A stretch of 64,000 nt of DNA from Clostridia bacterium (GCA_018433675.1 JAHDQS010000029.1:1-64000); one strand, 5' to 3'. Counted from the stretch's first letter, positions 27,276-37,494 are shown. Notes: generated by a model from the sequence alone, not told the origin. Program-made: numbers and translations.

Positions 27276-28052
27276 ATGGATATTATTGAGGCGATTTTGC
27301 AGGAAAGCAATAAGTTTTTAGTGATAATGGCCAGGTTTTCCGCGCTGTCCTTTACCCCGGTTTTTAGTGCGAGTTACCTTCCAAGCATCTGGAAAGTGTT
27401 TTTCACTTTGTTGATTTCATTAGTTGCGTGGATGGCGGGGGTAGCAGATGCGTTTACACCGCCGATGAATACACTGCCGTTTATTTTGGTTTTGATTTAC
27501 GAGATTGTTGTCGGTATTGCCCTGGCGCTTTTTGCACAGTTTACATTTGCCGGGATACAGTTGGCAGGTCAGTTGCTTGATACGCAAATGGGATTCGGTA
27601 TTATGAATGTTGTTGATCCATTAAGCGGCATACAAGCGCCGTTACTGGGGAATTTCAAATACATGCTGGCCGTTTTGGTATTTTTGGTTGTTGACGGACA
27701 CCTTTTGTTTTTGCAAGCCTTGTTTGACAGTTATCGCGTGATACCGATTGGTGAGGTTTCCTTGCAGGGAGGGTTCGCTGCTCACTTGATTAAATCCTTC
27801 GGAGGGCTCTTTGTGATAGGGTTTAAGGTTGCCCTGCCGATTACTGGGTCGTTGCTTTTTGCCGAATATATTTTGGGTATCATGGCAAAAACCGTACCTC
27901 AGATGAATATTTTTATGGTGGGAATGCCCGCTAAAATATTACTTTCCTTTGTAATCCTGCTGGTAATTATCCCACTGTATATATACTATTTCGGAGTTTT
28001 GATAGAGGATATGTTTAAACAAATATATCAGGCAATAAGGTTGATGATATGA
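27276..28052 (+). CDS. fliR: Flagellar export gate protein FliR
   Basis: Export-gate membrane subunit, 258 residues with about six hydrophobic helices. 'SFTPVFSASYLPSIWKV' near the N-terminus and 'LLDTQMGFGIMNVVDP' match the family. I prefer ATG 27276 behind GTGGGGGA over an unsupported TTG at 27255. The stop overlaps the flhB start (ATGA). Confidence 0.94.
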   Translation: MDIIEAILQESNKFLVIMARFSALSFTPVFSASYLPSIWKVFFTLLISLVAWMAGVADAFTPPMNTLPFILVLIYEIVVGIALALFAQFTFAGIQLAGQLLDTQMGFGIMNVVDPLSGIQAPLLGNFKYMLAVLVFLVVDGHLLFLQALFDSYRVIPIGEVSLQGGFAAHLIKSFGGLFVIGFKVALPITGSLLFAEYILGIMAKTVPQMNIFMVGMPAKILLSFVILLVIIPLYIYYFGVLIEDMFKQIYQAIRLMI

Positions 28053-29128
28053 TTGATAGCTTCAGAATAAACTTACAGCTGTTTGCAGGTGAAAAAACAG
28101 AAAAAGCTACTCCGCGCAGGAGAGAAGATGCCCGCAAGAAGGGGCAGGTAGCAAAAAGCAGTGAAATAGTGACTGTGGTGGTTCTGGCCTTAACCTTTTT
28201 AATGCTGAAGCTGTGGTTTGTGAGAATGATAGAAGAGTTTGCGATATTTTTCAATCATGTTTTTACTTATGCGGCTAGTGACTTGACAAGTGATAAAGCT
28301 GTAAGCTTGGTACTCGAGACTGAACTTGTCTTGGTCAAAATGGTCGGTCCTCTTTTGGGAATTGCGGTAGTTGCCGGTTTAGCGGCCAATCTTCTCCAGG
28401 TAGGTTTTTTGTTTACAACGGAGACGCTGAAGTTAGATTTGACACGATTGAATCCTGTTAGCGGTTTAAAAAGAATCCTTTCAAAAAGATCTCTTGTCGA
28501 ATTGTTCAAATCAATTTTTAAGATAGGATTAGTCGGATTTGTTGCCTGGCTGCAGTTAAAAAAACATTTGCCGCAATTTTCGCTTATGATGAGTATGGAA
28601 ATCATTGATTCTTTGAATATTTTAAGTGAGGCAGTATTCTCGACAGGATGGCGAATTATGGCTGTATTGCTCGTGTTAGCGGTTGCTGATTATACATATC
28701 AGATATATGAATATGAAGAATCTCTGAAGATGAGTAAGGACGATATCAAGGAAGAATATAAAAAGATGGAGGGAGATCCTCTAGTCAAGTCAAAGATCAA
28801 AGAGCGACAGCGCCAAATGGCAACAAGGAGAATGATGCAGGAAGTGCCGAAGTCGACGGTGGTTATCACCAACCCAACCCATATTGCGGTAGCGTTGAAA
28901 TATGAGGATAACATGAACGCTCCCCTGCTGGTTGCCAAAGGAAAAGGTTTTGTCGCACAGCGAATCAAAGAAATTGCTCAAGATAGCGATGTTGCTATTG
29001 TAGAGAATAAGATGTTGGCAAGGCTATTATTCAGTAAAGTGGAAATTGGAAGAGTGATACCGGCAGAATTGTATCAAGCGGTAGCTGAAGTTATCGCTTA
29101 TGTGTACAAACTGAAGAAACGAGTTTAG
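28049..29128 (+). CDS. flhB: Flagellar export specificity switch FlhB
   Basis: Controls the change from rod/hook to filament export. The 359-residue protein has a basic N-terminus, four membrane helices and a cytosolic domain with the self-cleavage motif NPTH at residues 275-278. It is intact, so autocleavage is expected. FliK upstream is its partner. ATG 28049 overlaps fliR by 4 nt. Confidence 0.97.
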   Translation: MIDSFRINLQLFAGEKTEKATPRRREDARKKGQVAKSSEIVTVVVLALTFLMLKLWFVRMIEEFAIFFNHVFTYAASDLTSDKAVSLVLETELVLVKMVGPLLGIAVVAGLAANLLQVGFLFTTETLKLDLTRLNPVSGLKRILSKRSLVELFKSIFKIGLVGFVAWLQLKKHLPQFSLMMSMEIIDSLNILSEAVFSTGWRIMAVLLVLAVADYTYQIYEYEESLKMSKDDIKEEYKKMEGDPLVKSKIKERQRQMATRRMMQEVPKSTVVITNPTHIAVALKYEDNMNAPLLVAKGKGFVAQRIKEIAQDSDVAIVENKMLARLLFSKVEIGRVIPAELYQAVAEVIAYVYKLKKRV

Positions 29129-29140
29129 GAGACAATAATT

Positions 29141-31198
29141 ATGCCTATCCCGAATATTATTCGTAGAGTTATAAAGCATGCAGATGTGGCGATTGCCTTT
29201 GGCATTATTGCTATTGTCTTATTAATGATTATTCCGCTTCATCCATCCCTGCTCGATTTGCTTTTGGTTTTTAACATTACTTGCTCTCTGCTCATACTGC
29301 TTGTTTCTATGTACAATAAGGAAGCCCTGGATTTTTCAATATTTCCTTCATTATTGTTAGTGATGACGCTTTATCGTCTTTCCTTAAATATCTCTTCTAC
29401 CAGGCTTATTTTGTTAAGGGGATACGCCGGCAGCATCATTCAGCAGTTTGGTCAGTTTGTGGTAGGAGGAAACCCCTTAGTCGGTCTCATTATCTTTCTT
29501 ATTCTTGTTGTTATACAATTCATTGTTATTACTAAAGGTGCGGAACGTGTAGCCGAAGTCGCGGCAAGATTTACCCTGGATGCGATGCCCGGCAAACAAA
29601 TGAGCATAGATGCCGATCTTAATGCCGGTTTGATAACTGAGGATGATGCGCGAAAAAGAAGAAACAAGATACAACGGGAAGCTGACTTCTACGGCGCTAT
29701 GGATGGTGCCAGTAAATTTGTTAAGGGTGACGCCATTGCCAGTATCGTTATTACCCTTATCAATATCCTTGGCGGGATGGCGGTTGGATTGTTGCAGCGT
29801 GATATGGGCGGTGTGGGAGAGGTAGCTAACACCTATACGCTGTTGACCGTCGGCGACGGATTAGTTAGTCAGATTCCGGCACTATTGCTTTCAACCGCAA
29901 CCGGTATAATTGTGACAAGGGCTGCTTCGGATAATAGTTTGGGTGAAGATTTGATTAAACAGGTGTTTTCACAGGTCAAACTTCTTTTAATAGCAGCTAC
30001 CGTTCTTCTGATACTTGGTTTCGTTCCCGGGCTTCCGCGAATGCCATTTTTTGTTATCGGTATCGCTTTGGCTGTTTTAGCGGTGTTATTGACACGTAGC
30101 AGAAGGGTTATTATCAAAGAAGAACAGATCGATGCTCAGAAAACGGAAGAAGATGACATGAAAAAAACGGATAGCGTCTATTCCTTGCTGCATGTGGATC
30201 CTATTGAGCTTGAATTGGGTTATGGTCTGATTCCACTAGTAGATAGTAAACAGGGCGGGGATCTTCTGGAGAGAGTGGTTATGATTAGAAGGCAGTGCGC
30301 GCTGGAGTTGGGAATTGTAATACCACCCATTAGAATAAGGGATAATATGCAGCTGCAGCCAAATAACTACGTCTTTAAACTAAAAGGGATACCAATGGCA
30401 AAAGGTGAGTTGATGTTAAGCCATTATTTGGCTATGGGAGGAGATATGGATTTAGAGGGAATTGAAACCAAGGAACCTGCCTTTGGCTTGCCGGCTGTTT
30501 GGATCACAGAGGCAATGAGGGAAAAAGCAGAAATGAACGGAAATACTGTTGTTGACCCTCCATCCGTATTGGCTACTCATATCACGGAGTTCTTAAAAAG
30601 TCATGCTGCGGAGATTCTCAGCAGACAGGACGTAAAGGGACTGCTCGACAATTTAAAAAGAGAATATCCGGCTGTTGTTGATGATGTCTATCCTAATGTA
30701 CTATCTTTAGCGGAAATCCAGAAAGTACTTTCAAATCTGTTAAACGAGCAAATTCCTGTTCGAGATCTTGTCAGTATTATTGAGGCTTTAGGGGATTGGG
30801 CCCATGTAACGAAGGACCCTGATTTACTGACAGAGTACGTTAGACAGAAATTAGCAAGACAAATAGGGCGTTTATTCGCTGATGAATCGGAAAAGATGTA
30901 CTGTATTACTCTTGAGCCACAGGTCGAAGAGGTAGTTAAAAAAAGCATTCAAAGAAGCGAACACGGGAGTTATTTAGCAATCGATCCTACTGTTGCCCAA
31001 AAGATAATCACAAATATTAATGACATTTTGCATAAGGAAGGACCCGCCGGTAAACAGATTGTAGCTCTAGTTTCACCTTCTGTTCGCCTAGCCCTCAGAC
31101 GCCTTGTTGAAAGAGCTGTGCCAAGGCTTCCGGTGATTTCCTATAACGAGATACCTCAAAACCTGGATATTGAATCGGTGGGGATGGTGAAGATTTAG
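29141..31198 (+). CDS. flhA: Flagellar export protein FlhA
   Basis: Nonameric export channel driven by the proton motive force. The 685-residue protein has an N-terminal membrane domain with about eight helices (about 20-330), the FHIPEP loop region ('RFTLDAMPGKQMSIDADL') and a large cytosolic domain (about 345-685) that docks export chaperones. ATG 29141 was used with AGGAGACAA upstream. It abuts flhF with no gap. Confidence 0.97.
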   Translation: MPIPNIIRRVIKHADVAIAFGIIAIVLLMIIPLHPSLLDLLLVFNITCSLLILLVSMYNKEALDFSIFPSLLLVMTLYRLSLNISSTRLILLRGYAGSIIQQFGQFVVGGNPLVGLIIFLILVVIQFIVITKGAERVAEVAARFTLDAMPGKQMSIDADLNAGLITEDDARKRRNKIQREADFYGAMDGASKFVKGDAIASIVITLINILGGMAVGLLQRDMGGVGEVANTYTLLTVGDGLVSQIPALLLSTATGIIVTRAASDNSLGEDLIKQVFSQVKLLLIAATVLLILGFVPGLPRMPFFVIGIALAVLAVLLTRSRRVIIKEEQIDAQKTEEDDMKKTDSVYSLLHVDPIELELGYGLIPLVDSKQGGDLLERVVMIRRQCALELGIVIPPIRIRDNMQLQPNNYVFKLKGIPMAKGELMLSHYLAMGGDMDLEGIETKEPAFGLPAVWITEAMREKAEMNGNTVVDPPSVLATHITEFLKSHAAEILSRQDVKGLLDNLKREYPAVVDDVYPNVLSLAEIQKVLSNLLNEQIPVRDLVSIIEALGDWAHVTKDPDLLTEYVRQKLARQIGRLFADESEKMYCITLEPQVEEVVKKSIQRSEHGSYLAIDPTVAQKIITNINDILHKEGPAGKQIVALVSPSVRLALRRLVERAVPRLPVISYNEIPQNLDIESVGMVKI

Positions 31199-32341
31199 AT
31201 GCGAGTAAAACGTTTTGTTGCGAATGATATCCAAACAGCAATAACGAAAATAAAGAATGAGATGGGTAATGATGCTGTAATATTGCATACCAGATATTTC
31301 AAAGAAGGAGGAATCCTTGGTTTTTTCAAGAAAAATTATGTAGAAGTTACTGCAGCCACAGAAGGACGTAATAATTTGCCGCAACGGCCATTAAAACAAT
31401 CAATGGTTCAATCTCAGACGGTAGAACTGCCGGTAGTTCCGGCGGTTCAAAAAACTCCTGATCCCTTGGCAATGGAATTGGCTGATATGAAAGCTGCTAT
31501 TACGCAAATGTCCGAGCTTTTGGAGAATAGTTCTGATACGACACGTTTTCCTAAACTTGGGAAGGATTTGTTATTACGTTTAAGAAAACAGGAAGTAGAA
31601 GAAAAAAACGCCGAAAGAGCTGTAAAGGCAACCTTACAGCAGTTATCACCACAGCGTAAGCCGCCGGCGGAAAAAATAAACGAGCTTCTTTCCGCAAATC
31701 TTGCCAAGCCCTTAAAAAAGAGCAAGCCAATTATTATAAAAAACACAAGGATAAAAAGACCAAAGGTTTATGCAATGGTTGGCCCCACAGGTGTCGGAAA
31801 GACAACGACATTAGCAAAGCTTGCTTCGACTTTTTCTGTAATAGAGCAGAAGAAGGTAGCTTTTATCACGATCGACACTTACAGGATAGCAGCTGCGGAG
31901 CAGTTGAAGGTTATCGGTGAAATAATGGGTACACCTGTAATCGTGGTCTATTCGTTAGCTCAATTACAGGAATCTCTGGCAGAAGTTTTGGATAATGACA
32001 TAATTTTTATTGATACGGCCGGAAGGAGCCATAAAAACAGTGCGCAAATGGAAGAACTAAAAAACTATCTTGAAATTGCCGGTCCTGACGAAATCTTCCT
32101 CGCTCTATCTTGTACGGCAAAATATTCAGATATGCTAAATATTATTACTGCATATGAAGACTTGAAAATAACGAGATTAATTTTTACTAAGCTTGATGAA
32201 ACCTCATATTATGGGGCAATTTACAATGTTGCCTGTAAATCTAAATACCCGCTATCTTATTTTACGACAGGTCAGAGCATTCCAGATGACATCGAAGTTG
32301 CCGATCCAGTTAAGCTAGTGCAATTGCTGACGAAGGAGTAG
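31199..32341 (+). CDS. flhF: Flagellar SRP-family GTPase FlhF
   Basis: SRP-like GTPase that sets flagellar placement and number with FlhG. The 380-residue protein has a basic N-domain and a G domain with P-loop GPTGVGKTT at about 195-203, 'TIDTYRIAAAEQLK' and 'DTAGRSHKN'. The TKLDE specificity motif is in 'IFTKLDETS'. ATG 31199 directly follows the flhA stop and its ribosome site lies inside flhA. Confidence 0.95.
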   Translation: MRVKRFVANDIQTAITKIKNEMGNDAVILHTRYFKEGGILGFFKKNYVEVTAATEGRNNLPQRPLKQSMVQSQTVELPVVPAVQKTPDPLAMELADMKAAITQMSELLENSSDTTRFPKLGKDLLLRLRKQEVEEKNAERAVKATLQQLSPQRKPPAEKINELLSANLAKPLKKSKPIIIKNTRIKRPKVYAMVGPTGVGKTTTLAKLASTFSVIEQKKVAFITIDTYRIAAAEQLKVIGEIMGTPVIVVYSLAQLQESLAEVLDNDIIFIDTAGRSHKNSAQMEELKNYLEIAGPDEIFLALSCTAKYSDMLNIITAYEDLKITRLIFTKLDETSYYGAIYNVACKSKYPLSYFTTGQSIPDDIEVADPVKLVQLLTKE

Positions 32342-32348
32342 TGTCAAA

Positions 32349-33236
32349 ATGGGTAATCAAGCTGAAAACTTGCGCTTTTTGGTACAGCAAATGAAAAAGG
32401 ACTTTCAACAAAATATTAAGAGTGCCCCTAATGGCACACGTGTTATTGCGGTCACAAGCGGCAAAGGAGGGGTAGGGAAAAGCAGTTTTGCCGTTAATTG
32501 CGCCTTAGCGCTATCTAAATATAAGCAGAGAGTAATTATTTTGGATGCGGACCTGGGGCTGGCAAACGTAGATATTATCCTCGGTATCAATCCTCAATAC
32601 AATCTTAGCCATGTCATTGCAGGAGAAATGCCGCTGTCTGAGGTAATATTTAATGGGCCTAGGGGGATAAAAATTATACCTGGTGGATCCGGAATGTACC
32701 ATTTAGCAAACTTAAAGGATTGGCAATTGGAATCATTTTTGGCAAAACTGAGTCATCTCGACGGAACTGCTGACTATCTCATTGTTGATACGGGAGCCGG
32801 TCTTTCTAAAACGGTATTGAGTTTTGTGCTTTCTGCGGATGAAGTCTTTTTGCTGACAACCACTGAGCCCACAGCTATGACGGATGCGTATGGCTTAGTC
32901 AAGACTATCCATGCCGAGAAATATCAAGGTCGCATAAAATTGATCGTCAATAGGGTTCCTTCCGAGGTTGAGGCAAAAATAGCTTATAGCAAGTTGAATA
33001 TAGCCCTAGAACGATTTTTACATTATTCAATCGATTATCTGGGTCATATACAGGAGGATCCAAAAGTTGCTCAGTCAGTAAAAGAGCAGCAGCCGTATGT
33101 TTTATCATATCCCCACACAGTGGCAGCAAATGATATCAACACAATCGCCGAAAGGATAGAAAAACGGAATAACGATTATTTCCCCCGGCACACCGTTAAG
33201 GATTTCATTGGTAAGGTTACAGAATACTTTAGGTAG
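32349..33236 (+). CDS. flhG: MinD-like ATPase FlhG (YlxH)
   Basis: ParA/MinD-family ATPase that activates FlhF GTP hydrolysis and limits flagellar number. The 295-residue protein has the deviant Walker A 'GKGGVGKS' at 38-45, with an upstream FlhF-activating stretch 'QAENLRFLVQQMKKD' (about 4-18), and 'ILDADLGLANVDI'. The C-terminal amphipathic helix is present ('VKDFIGKVTEYFR'). ATG 32349 was used. Confidence 0.94.
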   Translation: MGNQAENLRFLVQQMKKDFQQNIKSAPNGTRVIAVTSGKGGVGKSSFAVNCALALSKYKQRVIILDADLGLANVDIILGINPQYNLSHVIAGEMPLSEVIFNGPRGIKIIPGGSGMYHLANLKDWQLESFLAKLSHLDGTADYLIVDTGAGLSKTVLSFVLSADEVFLLTTTEPTAMTDAYGLVKTIHAEKYQGRIKLIVNRVPSEVEAKIAYSKLNIALERFLHYSIDYLGHIQEDPKVAQSVKEQQPYVLSYPHTVAANDINTIAERIEKRNNDYFPRHTVKDFIGKVTEYFR

Positions 33237-33245
33237 GTGTTGATT

Positions 33246-33911
33246 GTGTTGGAGATAAAAAAAATATTAAAAATTGGGCAGTTAGTACATATTGAGGCAA
33301 TGGATAGCAACGATAATCCTCAAAGGTATTCGAGCAGGGTAGAGGACTTAGGCGATAATATAATCACGTTAGCCAGCCCTATTAAGGACAGAGTTCCGAT
33401 TCTACTTCCTCTGGGAAGTAAGGTAAATGTGTGGTACTGGGACAAGGTTGCTGTTTATACATTTCGTACTACCATTCTCGATCGTAAAGCAGAAGGGGTG
33501 CCTGTATACATATTAAAGGCACCGGATAAAGTTAAGCGCGTTCAAAACAGGGAGTTTGTACGGGTAAAAGCCGTGCTGAATGTGACTCTGAGATACACAA
33601 ATGAGCAGGAATATACAAAGGAAATAGAGTGTAAGACACGCAATATTAGTGGAGGAGGAATAATGCTTGTTATCAACAAACCGACAGACATTATGACGGG
33701 AAGCGAGGTGTTTCTTAAATTCAATATATATGATAAAAAGGTTTATTCGGCAGGAAGGGTAGTTCGAAATTACTGGGAACTTGACAGTAAGGGGGTTGAA
33801 TATAACATCTTAGGAGTAGAATACACGTCTATAAGTAATGAACACAGGAATATTATCGTAAAATACGTTTATAAAAAACAGGTAGAGCTTAGAAGAAAGG
33901 GGCTACTTTAA
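33246..33911 (+). CDS. PilZ-domain c-di-GMP receptor, YcgR/YpfA-like
   Basis: The 221-residue protein has an N-terminal YcgR_2-like domain (about 1-95) and a C-terminal PilZ domain (about 97-221). The c-di-GMP motif is complete: RxxxR ('NREFVRV') and N-x-S-x-x-G ('RNISGGGIML'). Homologues act as flagellar brakes (YcgR in E. coli, YpfA/DgrA in B. subtilis) by binding the stator or rotor. Location between flhG and cheB supports a motility role. Start GTG 33246 with TAGGTG at 33234-33239 is chosen; neighbouring GTG/TTG codons cannot be excluded. Confidence 0.9.
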   Translation: MLEIKKILKIGQLVHIEAMDSNDNPQRYSSRVEDLGDNIITLASPIKDRVPILLPLGSKVNVWYWDKVAVYTFRTTILDRKAEGVPVYILKAPDKVKRVQNREFVRVKAVLNVTLRYTNEQEYTKEIECKTRNISGGGIMLVINKPTDIMTGSEVFLKFNIYDKKVYSAGRVVRNYWELDSKGVEYNILGVEYTSISNEHRNIIVKYVYKKQVELRRKGLL

Positions 33912-33912
33912 G

Positions 33913-35010
33913 TTGCTGAATCGTAAAGAAAACATCAAAGTTATTGTCGCTGATGATTCGGCTTTTATGCGAAGGGTAATTAGTGATATTATCAACGCAG
34001 ACAGCAGCATGAAGGTTATTGCTACGGCAAGAAACGGAGAAGATGTCTATGAAAAGTTGAAAGAAATAAAACCGGATGTACTGATTCTTGATATTGAAAT
34101 GCCTAAAATGGACGGTTTAAAAGCCCTGGAAAAGATTATGAAATATATTCCATTGCCGGTTATCATGTTTTCGGCTTTAACTCATGATGGGGCCGGTACA
34201 ACTATCAAAGCGTTGGAAATGGGTGCAGTTGATTTTATTACTAAACCGGGTGGGAGTATTACTAATATAGGTGATGAACTAGCCCGGGAGATAAGAGATA
34301 AGGTAAAAACGGCGGCCTCTGTTCCGGTACCTAAAATCAACGGCACAAAAGCTATACCACGCAGTGAAATGGTTGCTAAGGATAAGATTGATATTAAAAA
34401 AACTGCTCGACAAGCAACAAAACATGGTAATTTAAAACTTGTCTGTATCGGGACGTCGACAGGGGGTCCAAAAGCTTTACACACCGTAATGAGCGCTATT
34501 TCGTTTTTCCCCGATGTCAGCATTTTCATAGTTCAACATATGCCACCGGGATTTACGAAATCGTTAGCCCAGAGATTAGATATGGTTTCTGGCTTCAAAG
34601 TTAAGGAAGCAGTGGAAGGAGAGGTGGTTGAAGGAGGAGTTGCATATGTGGCGCCGGGTGATTACCATATGGAGATAAGCTCTAAGACCGAGAATCTGGA
34701 GGTTTGTTTGACCCAGTCACCTCCAATAAACGGACATCGGCCATCTGTTGAGGTTCTAATGAAATCAGCAGCCAAGCTTGATTATCCAACTATTGCAGTA
34801 ATAATGACGGGAATGGGAAGTGATGGAGCCGTGGGAATAAAAGCATTGAAAGAAGCAGGGGCCGTGACGATTGGGGAAAGCTCAGAGACGTGTGTTGTTT
34901 ACGGAATGCCTAAGGCTGCTTATAAACTAGGGGTTATAGACCACGAGGTACCTCTTTATCAAATTGCTGAATACATTGAGCATGCACTTATTAGTGTAGG
35001 GAGGCGATAA
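33913..35010 (+). CDS. cheB: Chemotaxis protein-glutamate methylesterase CheB
   Basis: Response-regulated methylesterase/deamidase of chemoreceptors. The 365-residue protein has a receiver domain with Asp60 ('ILDIEMPK') and, after a linker (about 130-170), the esterase domain with the catalytic triad Ser182 ('GTSTGGP'), His209 ('VQHMPPG') and Asp304 ('GMGSDGAVG'). The start is TTG 33913 with AAAGGGG upstream. cheR is not in this window. Confidence 0.96.
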   Translation: MLNRKENIKVIVADDSAFMRRVISDIINADSSMKVIATARNGEDVYEKLKEIKPDVLILDIEMPKMDGLKALEKIMKYIPLPVIMFSALTHDGAGTTIKALEMGAVDFITKPGGSITNIGDELAREIRDKVKTAASVPVPKINGTKAIPRSEMVAKDKIDIKKTARQATKHGNLKLVCIGTSTGGPKALHTVMSAISFFPDVSIFIVQHMPPGFTKSLAQRLDMVSGFKVKEAVEGEVVEGGVAYVAPGDYHMEISSKTENLEVCLTQSPPINGHRPSVEVLMKSAAKLDYPTIAVIMTGMGSDGAVGIKALKEAGAVTIGESSETCVVYGMPKAAYKLGVIDHEVPLYQIAEYIEHALISVGRR

Positions 35011-35012
35011 AC

Positions 35013-37037
35013 ATGGATATGTCGCAATATCTGGATTTGTTTCTTGAGGAAGCAGCGGAACATGTGCAAACTCTTAATCAGAACCTGTTAAAACTGGAGC
35101 ACAATCCTGAAAGGATAGACCTTTTAGATGAGATATTCCGGGCTGCACATACGTTAAAAGGGATGTCGGCAACGATGGGATATGATTCTATTGCCGGTTT
35201 GACTCACAAAATGGAAAACCTTTTTGATATGTTGCGCGAGAGAAAAATCTCACTTGATGCAAAGGTCTTCAATTGCTTATTCAAATCAGCGGATGCTCTG
35301 GATGGTATGTTGGAAGGTATCAGAGAGGGTGAAACAGAGCCGGTAAACGTTGATAAGATTGTAAAAGAATTGGGTATGCTTGAAAACGGAAGTTTTGAAA
35401 TTGGCAGCGAGGCTGTACAAGATGATGAAACTAATAAGAATACAGAACAGTGGGATGAATTAAATGAGTATGAGCAAAACTTAGTAAAAACCGCTGTTGA
35501 GAAAGGATTCTATGTTTGGAGGATGTTTATTGAGATACACCCTGAGTGCTTAATGAAGGGCGTACGTGCTTTTATGATATTCAAAAGCCTTGAAGGAAGG
35601 GGAGAAATAATTAAATCAGTACCTGCTGTACAGGATATTGAGGATGAAAACTTTGATAGCAGTTTAGTATTATATTATATCTCTGCTGATTCCGAAGAAA
35701 GTATAAGAAAAGAAATGAATAAAATTTCTGAGATTAAGGTTGAAAATATAGATAAAATATCGGCAAAGAAAGAGGTATTAAACAATAACACCGAAAACGA
35801 TAACAGAAACAGTAATATTAACGGTAGCAACAATAACAAAAAAGAAAGAAATAAACCGGAGGGTATTGTTGATATTTCCGGCAAGAAACAAAAGATCCAT
35901 CAGACTGTAAGGGTCGATATAAATAGACTTGATAGTCTCATGAGCCTGGTTGGTGAGCTTGTTATCAACAAGACAAGATTGGAACAAATAAATGCTTCCA
36001 ACAAAATAGAGGATCTTAACGAAACGATAGAGAGAATTAATAGCATTACCGGGGATTTACAGACTGTTGTACAAAACGCCAGAATGGTAGCCATTGAGCA
36101 AGTATTTAATCGTTTCCCTCGTATGGTAAGGGATTTGGCTAAAGATTTAGGGAAAGAGGTTGAATTAATAGTTGAAGGAAAGGAAACAGAGCTAGATAGA
36201 ACCGTAATTGATGAAATAGGCGATCCTCTTGTACATTTATTGCGTAATGCACTTGACCATGGTTTGGAGTCAACACAAGATAGAATAGCAACAGGTAAGA
36301 ATTCCTGTGGGGTATTACAGCTCAAAGCAAAACAAGAGGGTAACCACGTAATTATCAGTGTCGAAGATGACGGTAGAGGCATTGAGCTTGATTCTATAAT
36401 AGATAAGGCTGTGGAAAATGGGCTGGCGGCGAGAACAGAATTGGAAAGTATGGATGAACGCGAGCTTTTGTCCATAATCTTTGAGCCCGGTTTTTCCACC
36501 TCGCAGGAGATAACCGATCTTTCGGGCCGCGGAGTTGGCTTAGATGTTGTTAAGAATAAAATTCAGTCGTTAAGCGGCGATGTTTATGTTACGACCAAAA
36601 AGGGAAAAGGGACAAAATTTACTATCAAGCTACCGCTGACCCTAGCTATCATCCAAGCTTTACTTGTAAGGTCGGGAAAAGAGGTATATGCTATACCACT
36701 TGCGAATATAGATGAGACTACAAGTTTGGAAGAGCAAGATATCAAAAATGTACAGAGTCAACAGGTCATTTTGTTGCGTGGTTCGGTGTTGCCGCTGGTA
36801 GATTTAAAAAAAGCCTTATCCGTTCCTGGCAGTACGAAAGAGAACGAACTCTATGTTGTTGTGGTTAGAAAGGGAGAACAGCAGATAGGACTTGTCGTTG
36901 ACGAGTTGATTGGACAACAGGAAATTGTAATCAACTCCCTTGGTAGGCATCTTAGCGGGATTCCCGGAATTGCCGGAGCTTCCATCTTAGGGGACGGTAA
37001 GGTATCACTGATTCTTGATATTGCAACATTGATTTAA
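35013..37037 (+). CDS. cheA: Chemotaxis histidine kinase CheA
   Basis: Central chemotaxis kinase, 674 residues. The HPt domain has His46 ('AAHTLKGMS'); a P2-like CheY-binding region follows (about 150-245), then an Asn-rich linker (about 256-285), the dimerisation domain, ATP-binding domain with 'LVHLLRNALDHGLE', 'DDGRG', 'GRGVGLDVV', and a CheW-like domain at the C-terminus (about 540-674). ATG 35013 has GGGAGGCG upstream. Confidence 0.97.
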   Translation: MDMSQYLDLFLEEAAEHVQTLNQNLLKLEHNPERIDLLDEIFRAAHTLKGMSATMGYDSIAGLTHKMENLFDMLRERKISLDAKVFNCLFKSADALDGMLEGIREGETEPVNVDKIVKELGMLENGSFEIGSEAVQDDETNKNTEQWDELNEYEQNLVKTAVEKGFYVWRMFIEIHPECLMKGVRAFMIFKSLEGRGEIIKSVPAVQDIEDENFDSSLVLYYISADSEESIRKEMNKISEIKVENIDKISAKKEVLNNNTENDNRNSNINGSNNNKKERNKPEGIVDISGKKQKIHQTVRVDINRLDSLMSLVGELVINKTRLEQINASNKIEDLNETIERINSITGDLQTVVQNARMVAIEQVFNRFPRMVRDLAKDLGKEVELIVEGKETELDRTVIDEIGDPLVHLLRNALDHGLESTQDRIATGKNSCGVLQLKAKQEGNHVIISVEDDGRGIELDSIIDKAVENGLAARTELESMDERELLSIIFEPGFSTSQEITDLSGRGVGLDVVKNKIQSLSGDVYVTTKKGKGTKFTIKLPLTLAIIQALLVRSGKEVYAIPLANIDETTSLEEQDIKNVQSQQVILLRGSVLPLVDLKKALSVPGSTKENELYVVVVRKGEQQIGLVVDELIGQQEIVINSLGRHLSGIPGIAGASILGDGKVSLILDIATLI

Positions 37038-37050
37038 GGAGGGATTGTAA

Positions 37051-37494
37051 ATGTCGAAGGAAATGCAATATGTTGCTTTTAGATTAAATGACGAGGAATA
37101 CGCTGCGGATATTCTGGCGGTACAAGAAATTATTAGGTGGACTCACATAACAAGGGTTCCTAGAGCTCCTTCATATGTCAAAGGTGTTATTAATTTAAGA
37201 GGAACGGTAGTACCTATTATTAGTTCTCATTTGAGGTTTAATCTCCCGGAAGAAGAAATAACGGATACAACTCGTATTATTGTTTTTAAAATCGATGGGG
37301 CAATAATCGGTATGACGGTAGATCATGTTACGGAAGTACTACAGCTAAAAACAGATGATATTGAAAAACCACAGGCTATGAGTACAATTGATGAAGAGTT
37401 TATTTCAGGTATTGGGAAAGTTGACGATCGCTTGTTGATTATTCTATATTTGGACAACGTATTAAGTCTTGGGAAAAAGGGCGACAAAGAATAG
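37051..37494 (+). CDS. cheW: Chemotaxis coupling protein CheW
   Basis: Adaptor between chemoreceptors and CheA. The 147-residue protein is a single CheW domain ('YAADILAVQEIIRW', 'VKGVINLRGTVVPII'). ATG 37051 follows AAGGAGGG. It lies directly between cheA and cheC. Confidence 0.96.
   Translation: MSKEMQYVAFRLNDEEYAADILAVQEIIRWTHITRVPRAPSYVKGVINLRGTVVPIISSHLRFNLPEEEITDTTRIIVFKIDGAIIGMTVDHVTEVLQLKTDDIEKPQAMSTIDEEFISGIGKVDDRLLIILYLDNVLSLGKKGDKE

Noticed and set aside
32349-33236. Plasmid partition ParA
   Set aside because: The MinD-like ATPase follows flhF and has the FlhG N-terminal extension.
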